Assembly: GCA_031396505.1 (NCBI GenBank)
Contig: JANNKX010000036.1
Location: 1-8,161 of the forward strand
Direction: 5' to 3'
Length of the DNA stretch: 8,161 bases
Origin: JAAFHS01 sp031396505
GTDB lineage: Bacteria; Pseudomonadota; Alphaproteobacteria; Rhodobacterales; Rhodobacteraceae
The notes under the pieces were generated by a model. That model did no database searches. It was not told the DNA's origin and was given only the letters and a program-made list of their open reading frames with translations. Shown one piece after another: positions 5,466-8,161 of this stretch. The position numbers and the translations under genes are program-made. The number at the start of each line of letters is the position of its first letter. The stretch's first letter is position 1.

Positions 5466-5553
5466 GACCTGTGCTATTTTGCGACGGGCCGTTTTCGGAT
5501 AGGTTTGCCACGTCAACCGGCCCCGCGTGGGCCCTTAGCCGGAGCATTGCCTG

Positions 5554-6132
5554 ATGAAAGTTACCCCATTTGCGTTGATTGCCGCCCTTGTTGCCGCACC
5601 CGCGTTTGCCGCACCGGAAAAATACACGCTGGACGCATCGCACAGCCAGATCGTGTTCAACTACAACCACCTTGGGTTCTCGACGACCTACGGGATGTTT
5701 GCGGGCTTTAACGGCGAGATCATGTTTGATGAGGCCGATCCTGCGGCATCGAGCGTGAGCGTGGCGTTCCCGGTGCGCAGCATGTTCACCGGCTGGGAAG
5801 CGCGTGAAGGGCATTTCATGTCGGCCGAAGTGTTCAACGCGCCCGATGATACGGCGATGGTGACCTTTACGTCGACCGCGATTGAAGTGACAGGCGACAG
5901 CACGGCCAATATCACGGGCGATCTGACGATGAACGGGGTGACCAAGCCGGTGACGATTGCGGCAACCCTGACGCAGAAGGGCACGCATCCGATTGCAAAC
6001 GCGCCATGGCTGGGTTTCACGGGCACGACGACGGTACTGCGCAGCGATTTCAACGTGGGTCTGTTCGCCCCGGCGGTCAGTGATGAGGTGCAGATCGTGA
6101 TTTCGATCGAGGCCGCGAAGGCCGCTGAATAA
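5554..6132 (+). CDS. Secreted YceI-family protein, lipid/isoprenoid binding
   Basis: YceI proteins are periplasmic lipocalin-like beta-barrels that bind polyisoprenoid or other amphipathic ligands; the exact cellular role is not settled. The product has a clear signal peptide: MKVT, a hydrophobic core (PFALIAALVAAP) and a likely cleavage after AFA at residue 19. The mature YceI domain runs from about 23 to 187. It shows the expected YTLDASHSQIVFNYNHLGFS (24-43), the HFMSAEVFNA segment (87-96) and the GDLTMNGVTKPVTI region (122-135). Length (192) is normal. GGAG lies nine bases before the ATG. The gene diverges from rpsF, and a palindrome upstream may be its operator. It converges on a b561-YceI fusion gene and shares a terminator with it, suggesting related envelope functions. 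Confidence 0.93.
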   Translation: MKVTPFALIAALVAAPAFAAPEKYTLDASHSQIVFNYNHLGFSTTYGMFAGFNGEIMFDEADPAASSVSVAFPVRSMFTGWEAREGHFMSAEVFNAPDDTAMVTFTSTAIEVTGDSTANITGDLTMNGVTKPVTIAATLTQKGTHPIANAPWLGFTGTTTVLRSDFNVGLFAPAVSDEVQIVISIEAAKAAE

Positions 6133-6153
6133 GCAAACCTTGCAAGAAACAAG

Positions 6154-6187
6154 AACGCCCCCCGACCCTGCGGTCGGGGGGCGTTTT
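6154..6187. terminator. Two-way intrinsic terminator between the YceI gene and the b561-YceI gene
   Basis: AACGCCCCCCGACC (6154-6167) pairs with GGTCGGGGGGCGTT (6172-6185), a perfect 14-bp stem with a CTGC loop. TTTT (6184-6187) overlaps the end of the stem on the + strand, and CTTGTTTCTTG follows it on the - strand. It lies 21 bases after the + strand stop and directly after the - strand stop, so it serves both genes. Confidence 0.93.
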
Positions 6188-6191
6188 GGCA

Positions 6192-7391
6192 TCAGCGCTT
6201 GGTGGCGGTCAGGTTCACGGTGACTGCGGCGTTGAAGCCGACGCTTGATTCGTCGGCATAGGTGGCGCCAAGGCCAAAGGTGCGCCGATCGATGGTGGCA
6301 AGCCCGGTCATCGTGGCACTGTCGCCGGTCAACACGAGGCTGAAGGGCAGTTGCAGGGGGGCTGTCATGCCGCGCATATCAAGTGTGCCATCGGCGACGT
6401 AGCTGCCTTCGCCTGCGGGCACGATGGTGGCGGTGAACGTGGCGGTTGGGTGCGTGGCGACATCAAAGAAATCAGGGCCCTTTGCCTGATCGGTGACGGA
6501 ACCGAGGGTGAGGCTTGTCATGTCGATGGTGACGGTCACATTGCCATGCACGCCGTCGGTTGCGACCGGGTCAAAGGTGATGTCGGCAGCCCAAGTGGCG
6601 AAGGTGCCGCTGACATCGGACCCCATCTGTTTGATCGAAAAACCCAAGGTGCCGTCAGTAACCTGCCAGTTGCCGGTGGTGGCTGGTGTGGTCGCGGCGG
6701 GCGATGCCGGGGTTACGGGTTCTGGCGCGGTCATTGCCCAAGCTACGCCTGCGCCCACGGCATAAAGCGCGAAGGCGGCGAGCATTGGCGCGCGTTGGTG
6801 CCCGACGCCGCGCGCAAGTAGTGGTACCGTGCGGCCCGACACCATGCGCGCCAGTGTGCCATCCCGATCAACAAACGCGTGCTTCAATGCGCCCGCGATG
6901 TGCAACAGCAAAGACGCAACCAGAATTTTGGTGAACAGCCAGTGCATCGCGGCGGCGCTATCTGCCACGGTTTCGGACGTTGGCACCAGCGGCAAATCCT
7001 GCCCCAGCGGCCACAGGATCGGCGCAAACCCATCGGTCGCGGCGTGATGCACCCAGCCTGACAGTGGCACGATCACCAGCGACAGATACAGCAGCCAGTG
7101 CACGGTTTCGGCAAGGCGCGTTTCCCACCGGCGGTCGGGATGCACGGGTTCGGGGCGGGCCTGCGTGAAAGCCCACAGGATGCGGATCAGGGCGACGCAA
7201 AACGCAGTGACACCCACGGTTTTGTGCAGCGAAAACAGTTGCGCCTTGGCGGCGAGTTCATCGCCCGTGGCATAAGGCATCTGGTTGGCGAACCAACCGA
7301 GCGGAATGGCGGTCAGAATCAAAAGGGCGGTGATCCAGTGCAGGGTGCGGGCGACCGATCCATACTGCGTGGCGGTATTGCTGGCGGACAT
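6192..7391 (-). CDS. Cytochrome b561 fused to a C-terminal YceI domain
   Basis: A 399-residue inner-membrane protein. Residues about 9-185 form a bacterial cytochrome b561 domain with four helices (near 15-35, 55-78, 95-115, 147-170). Histidines suited to haem b ligation include H18 in RTLHW, H56 in SLHKT, H98 and H150/H164. A fifth helix (203-221) and a Pro/Ala/Thr-rich linker (222-240) lead to a YceI domain at 241-397, which should be periplasmic. That domain keeps GPDFFDVATHPTATF (305-319) and DRRTFGLG (368-375), but has DGTLGFS where YceI usually has a D-x-x-HS motif. The frame is open upstream to 7517, but the ATG at 7391 has GGAGAGAG three bases before it and starts the homologous region. 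In E. coli yceI and a b561 gene are adjacent; here they are fused. It probably moves electrons from quinol to a periplasmic partner or ligand, which is inference. Confidence 0.9.
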   Translation of the reverse strand: MSASNTATQYGSVARTLHWITALLILTAIPLGWFANQMPYATGDELAAKAQLFSLHKTVGVTAFCVALIRILWAFTQARPEPVHPDRRWETRLAETVHWLLYLSLVIVPLSGWVHHAATDGFAPILWPLGQDLPLVPTSETVADSAAAMHWLFTKILVASLLLHIAGALKHAFVDRDGTLARMVSGRTVPLLARGVGHQRAPMLAAFALYAVGAGVAWAMTAPEPVTPASPAATTPATTGNWQVTDGTLGFSIKQMGSDVSGTFATWAADITFDPVATDGVHGNVTVTIDMTSLTLGSVTDQAKGPDFFDVATHPTATFTATIVPAGEGSYVADGTLDMRGMTAPLQLPFSLVLTGDSATMTGLATIDRRTFGLGATYADESSVGFNAAVTVNLTATKR

Positions 7392-7481
7392 ATGCTCTCT
7401 CCGGTTGTATGGCAGGGTATATCTTAGCGAAATGTCGGCGGTTTGACAGGCATTTGGGCGAACATCCGCTGTGCGCAAGTC

Positions 7482-7510
7482 TTGCCCGCGCATCGCCTGC
7501 CCGCTATGCC
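7482..7510 (+). promoter_or_regulatory. Candidate fabD promoter
   Basis: TTGCCC (7482-7487) and TATGCC (7505-7510) are separated by 17 bases and lie 25 bases before the fabD ATG. Both boxes are imperfect. A perfect TTGACA at 7443-7448 lacks a good -10 partner. The 144-base gap must also hold the leftward promoter of the b561-YceI gene. Confidence 0.28.
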
Positions 7511-7535
7511 GGGGCAAAGCCAGGGAGGGCCACAG

Positions 7536-8161
7536 ATGAGCCGCGCATTCGTATTTCCGGGGCAGGGGGCCCAGACGATTGGTATGGGGCAGGCGCTTGC
7601 CGCCGCTTACCCGGCGGCAAAGGCCGTATTCGATGCGGTGGACGACGCATTGGGGGAAAACCTGTCGGCGTTGATCTGGGGCGGGACGATTGAAGAACTG
7701 ACGCTGACACAGAACGCGCAGCCTGCCCTGATGGCGACATCAGTGGCCGTGATGCGCGCCTTGGAAAGCGAGGGGATTGCGGTGACGGATGCGGCCTTTG
7801 TGGCGGGGCATTCGCTGGGTGAATATTCGGCGTTGTGTGCGGCAGGGGCGCTTGATCTGGCGGATACGGCACGCCTGTTGCGCATCCGGGGTCGCGCGAT
7901 GCAAGAGGCGGTGCCGGTGGGCGTGGGCGCGATGGCCGCCCTGCTGGGTCTTGATTTCGCAACCGCGACCGAAGTGGCGGCTGAGGCGGCACAGGGCGAG
8001 GTCTGTCAGGCGGCGAATGACAATGATCCGGCACAGGTTGTGGTGTCCGGGCATGTGGGGGCCGTGACGCGGGCGTTGGAAATTGCAAAGGCGCGGGGGG
8101 CCAAACGCGCGATCCTGCTGCCGGTCAGCGCGCCGTTTCATTGCGCGCTGATGTCGCCCGC
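7536..8161 (+). CDS. fabD: Malonyl-CoA:acyl carrier protein transacylase, partial (runs off the right edge)
   Basis: FabD transfers malonyl from CoA to acyl carrier protein, making the extender unit for fatty acid synthesis in the cytoplasm. The visible 208 codons stay open to the window end, about two thirds of the usual 310 or so residues. The start shows MSRAFVFPGQGAQ, with the family's GQGAQ loop at 9-13. The nucleophile elbow GHSLGEYSAL (91-100) has the catalytic serine at 93. The conserved arginine lies in RIRGRAMQ (about 118). The catalytic histidine is H202 in PVSAPFHCALM. All key residues seen are intact. The ATG at 7536 has GGAGG seven bases upstream (7524-7528). It diverges from the b561-YceI gene; fabG and acpP commonly follow fabD, but are not in view. 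Confidence 0.97.
   Translation, partial: MSRAFVFPGQGAQTIGMGQALAAAYPAAKAVFDAVDDALGENLSALIWGGTIEELTLTQNAQPALMATSVAVMRALESEGIAVTDAAFVAGHSLGEYSALCAAGALDLADTARLLRIRGRAMQEAVPVGVGAMAALLGLDFATATEVAAEAAQGEVCQAANDNDPAQVVVSGHVGAVTRALEIAKARGAKRAILLPVSAPFHCALMSP

Noticed and set aside
7392..7517. Upstream extension of the b561-YceI protein
   Set aside because: The extra 42 residues do not look like b561, and a ribosome binding site precedes the ATG at 7391.
7504..8088. Long - strand open frame across fabD
   Set aside because: It is antisense to fabD, whose catalytic motifs are intact; the antisense product is Pro/Arg/Ser-rich low complexity.

Overview
The window looks like a chromosomal segment of an alphaproteobacterium, most probably of the Rhodobacterales (Roseobacter-type). 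The reasons are the moderately high GC, the trigger-factor N-terminus, the rpsF-rpsR-rplI cluster close to fabD, and a cytochrome b561-YceI fusion of a kind I associate with that order. This taxonomic call is inference; the window has no rRNA gene or species marker. I see no mobile element, CRISPR array, tRNA or rRNA.

Layout, left to right. Trigger factor (tig, +) fills the first 1.3 kb and ends in a clean intrinsic terminator. It is followed by a 479-base stretch with no convincing gene. The first third of that stretch is AT-rich and holds several inverted repeats, one DnaA-box-like 9-mer and a perfect CtrA-type TTAA-N7-TTAAC site. An unrecognised 150-residue protein gene (+) follows and converges, six bases apart, on a DMT/EamA-family exporter gene (-). 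A short, probably membrane-anchored hypothetical protein (-) lies further on.

Next is the ribosomal-protein operon rpsF-rpsR-rplI (bS6-bS18-bL9, all -). It has a candidate S6:S18-type leader hairpin upstream and a strong terminator downstream. Divergent from it is a secreted YceI-family protein (+). It converges on a membrane-bound cytochrome b561 fused to a second YceI domain (-), and a very strong two-way terminator sits between them. At the right edge fabD (malonyl-CoA:ACP transacylase, +) starts divergently from the b561-YceI gene and runs off the window.

Functionally this is housekeeping (protein folding at the ribosome, ribosome structure, fatty acid synthesis) with a small envelope module (periplasmic YceI plus b561-YceI). 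In E. coli yceI lies next to a b561 gene; here one YceI is free and another is covalently joined to the cytochrome, so both probably act in the periplasm on lipid or isoprenoid/quinone-type ligands. I did not find a clearly new multi-gene system. The parts most worth a second look are the AT-rich regulatory patch after tig with its orphan downstream gene, the leader and divergent promoter region of rpsF, and the paired YceI genes.
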